From positions 1-64,000 of the forward strand of contig NZ_CAMLDC010000024.1 of the NCBI RefSeq assembly GCF_946478805.1: 64,000 nt of DNA. Reading direction: 5' to 3'. The translations under genes and the position numbers were made by a program. Source of the stretch: an uncultured Fluviicola sp. (GTDB lineage: Bacteria; Bacteroidota; Bacteroidia; Flavobacteriales; Crocinitomicaceae). Position 1 is the first letter of the stretch. Every line of letters starts with the position of its first letter. Below, piece by piece: positions 62,304 to 64,000 of this stretch. The notes beneath the pieces were generated by a model. The model was not told the origin of the DNA, made no database searches, and saw nothing but the letters and a program-made list of their open reading frames with translations.

Positions 62304-62890
62304 TCATGATCCCACTTCCGCTTCGTTGATCCTGCTGTTTCGGTAATGATCCATCCCTTTGATTTTGCTTCTTTGAAAAGGTATTTCCTCAATTTCCGGG
62401 GGTAAAAGAATTTCCAGGTCATTCTGCTTCTCGAAAGATCTTTCGTAACATCTGCCAGCGACAATAAATGATAACAGGCTGCTGCACATCTCATTCCGAA
62501 GAAAGCGTAGGGATAAGGTCCTTCTTTCAGAAAAGGTTTCGAATCAGCGAGTAGTTTTTGTTTTTGAGCCGGACTTATGGGAATAAAAACCTGACAGGTT
62601 TTGGTGGTGTCTGCCCGAAAAGTCCGGTAAAATTGTTTAGTACTCGAAATGAGATATCTGCCGGTATCCGAGTTGATATTTGTAGCAACGACTCTTCCTC
62701 CCGGAACAAAATGCATCACACTGTCTTTTCCAAGTCGCAGGCCGATATGTCCGCCCAGTTTACCTCCGAACCAATGCCTTTCGCTTTCAACAAGTGGTTT
62801 AGAGCCGTAAATGACTTCTACAACCAAAGTGTCCGATTGAGAAATGGATGGTAATGGGATCAGTATCAAAAAGAGAACGAGCGATTTCAT
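62300..62890 (-). CDS. Exported protein, possible permuted papain (YiiX-like) fold
   Basis: A 196-residue protein, taking the Met at 62890 (MKSLVLFLILIPLPSISQSD signal peptide); a start 8 codons upstream is possible. The mature part has a His in FGGKLGGHIGLRLGKDSVMHFV and later a Cys in FGMRCAAACYHLLSLAD. This His-before-Cys order is seen in permuted NlpC/P60 papain-like (YiiX/LRAT) proteins. The assignment is tentative. Predicted periplasmic or outer-membrane associated. Confidence 0.5.
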   Translation of the reverse strand: MKSLVLFLILIPLPSISQSDTLVVEVIYGSKPLVESERHWFGGKLGGHIGLRLGKDSVMHFVPGGRVVATNINSDTGRYLISSTKQFYRTFRADTTKTCQVFIPISPAQKQKLLADSKPFLKEGPYPYAFFGMRCAAACYHLLSLADVTKDLSRSRMTWKFFYPRKLRKYLFKEAKSKGWIITETAGSTKRKWDHD

Positions 62891-63036
62891 GCGGTTGTTT
62901 TCTGAAGAATACAATTCTTTGCGTTATCAGTTCAAAATAAGATTTGATTGGTCGAATGAATTGATTGAAAGATGCGTTTAGGAAATTTGCATGTAATTCG
63001 GTATTTGCAATTCGGCATTCGTAATTCGAAAAGTGT

Positions 63037-63044
63037 TATTTTCG
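63037..63044 (+). promoter_or_regulatory. Near-consensus -7 element (TATTTTCG) of corA, leaderless
   Basis: One mismatch to TAnnTTTG; ends 4 nt before the ATG at 63049, repeating the spacing seen at prmC, the GbsR gene and the flavoprotein gene. Confidence 0.4.
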
Positions 63045-63048
63045 TTGT

Positions 63049-64000
63049 ATGTCTCAGGTAGCGCAACTTTATAAATATAATTTGGACACTTTTTCGTTGG
63101 AGAAGAATTCGGAAGAGTATTTTGCAGCACATTTCAATCCGTTTGAGGATATGAATTCCACGTATTGGTTGAATTTTCATTCGATGAAAGACAAAAAGTC
63201 GATTATCAAGTTGTGCGACAGGTTATGTATTGACAAATTACTTCAGGAAGATTTGTTTGCAGAAACCAAGCGCACCCGCCTGGAAGAGTATTCCGATTAC
63301 GTGTTCTTCAGTATTATTTCCGCTCTTCCTAAGGAAGGGTTGAATAATTACGATTTGACGAAAGAACGAATCAGTTTCATTATTGGGGATAATTACCTGA
63401 TTTCTTTCCAGGAAAAACCTTCAGACCACTTTCCGACAGTTCGGGAACGGATTGAGTACAAGCGTGGAAAAGTTCGTTTCAAAGGACCTGATTTTCTCTT
63501 GTTCCGGATGTTGGAAGCGATTATCGATAATTACACGGAAGTGGTGGAAGAGATTTCCATTAATATCGAATTGCTGGATAATATCGTGCTTCGAAATCCG
63601 AAAAGTGAAGTGCTTCGGAAGGTTGAATGGGAAAAACGAAAATTGCTTGATTTGCGGAAGATAGTTTTCCCGATGAAAGAGTTGATGGGGCAATTGGATC
63701 GGGTTGAAAATGAACTGATCATTGAAGATAATATTCATTATTTCCGGGAGCTGAAGGATACATGTTACAGTTTGATTGACGAAATCGAATCGCAAAAGCA
63801 AATGCTCGATGGTGTTGCCAATCTGTATTATGCAATCCAGGGACAGCGCATGAATGAGATCATGAAAGTGTTAACGGTGACAAGCGCGATATTCATCCCG
63901 CTGACATTTATTGTTGGAGTTTACGGAATGAACTTCGAGAATATGCCTGAATTGAAAAGGCACGATGGCTACTATATAATTTGGGGAATCATGATTTTCA
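63049..64000 (+). CDS. corA: CorA-family magnesium/metal transporter, 3' end outside window
   Basis: The open frame from ATG 63049 (MSQVAQLYKYNLDTFSLEKN) runs to the window end, 317 codons. The cytoplasmic domain contains DYVFFSIISALP and the long stalk helix (NEIMKVLTVTSAIFIPLTFIVGVYG), ending in the first membrane helix with the universal CorA selectivity motif YGMNF, followed by ENMPELKRHDGYYIIWG. The second membrane helix is cut off by the window. CorA pentamers import Mg2+ or Co2+. Confidence 0.92.
   Translation, partial: MSQVAQLYKYNLDTFSLEKNSEEYFAAHFNPFEDMNSTYWLNFHSMKDKKSIIKLCDRLCIDKLLQEDLFAETKRTRLEEYSDYVFFSIISALPKEGLNNYDLTKERISFIIGDNYLISFQEKPSDHFPTVRERIEYKRGKVRFKGPDFLLFRMLEAIIDNYTEVVEEISINIELLDNIVLRNPKSEVLRKVEWEKRKLLDLRKIVFPMKELMGQLDRVENELIIEDNIHYFRELKDTCYSLIDEIESQKQMLDGVANLYYAIQGQRMNEIMKVLTVTSAIFIPLTFIVGVYGMNFENMPELKRHDGYYIIWGIMIF

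Overview
The window looks like a chromosomal segment of a Flavobacteriales-type member of the Bacteroidota, plausibly a Fluviicola/Crocinitomicaceae-like bacterium (the genus is a guess). Supporting signs are type IX secretion C-terminal sorting domains (type A at 42544-43524 and 46503-47462, type B at 37512-39464), many TAnnTTTG promoter -7 elements with almost no Shine-Dalgarno sequences, the gene order bamD-rpoZ-coaBC-DUF4835-recN, Bacteroidota-type omega subunit and FabI, and lineage-typical DUF families (DUF4290, DUF4835, DUF2306, DUF983, DUF4465). I see no rRNA, tRNA, CRISPR array, prophage or insertion sequence.

Layout. 1-10 kb: a truncated TPR protein, two minus-strand genes, then DUF4290-murA-tlpA-like-msrB, a LysM protein, prmC, a CDGSH iron-sulfur protein and a fused RluA-type pseudouridine synthase. 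10-16.4 kb: a Crp/Fnr regulator next to two nearly identical promoter regions, each with two perfect TTGAT-N4-ATCAA operators and a TAAATTTG -7 element at the same spacing. The first precedes a possible 31-residue membrane peptide, an alpha-oxoamine synthase and a YjdM/PhnA protein. The second precedes pckA, a gcvH-like gene, a 71-residue unknown and a spermidine-synthase-like protein. This is the best candidate for an undescribed regulated module. 16.4-33.4 kb: housekeeping genes (ligA, dapA, nrnA-like, two FKBP lipoproteins, an M23 peptidase, a catalytically dead patatin-like protein, bamD, rpoZ, coaBC, recN, fabI).

33.5-42.5 kb: outer-membrane and secreted proteins, a YdcF protein, a type B T9SS cargo, and a GbsR/MarR-DCC-TIGR01777 cluster carrying two matching TTTCAA-N6-TTGAAA operators. 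42.5-47.8 kb: a minus-strand cobalamin-uptake operon under a cobalamin riboswitch: a DUF4465 T9SS protein, a BtuB-type TonB receptor, a BtuG-like beta-propeller lipoprotein and a second T9SS protein. 48-64 kb: TPR protein, ribH, glmM, a MuiA/DUF4139 protein, a BaiN-like flavoprotein, an M42 peptidase, a YigZ protein, dnaA, a thioesterase, a formimidoylglutamase-like protein, a membrane-anchored patatin, a possible papain-fold protein and a truncated corA.

Across the window, several genes (prmC, gbsR, the BaiN-like gene, corA) have a -7 element ending exactly 4 nt before the ATG, which predicts leaderless mRNAs. Three perfect or wobble-perfect palindromes with 19-nt arms (21143, 23614, 33405) share one consensus and look like members of a repeat family.
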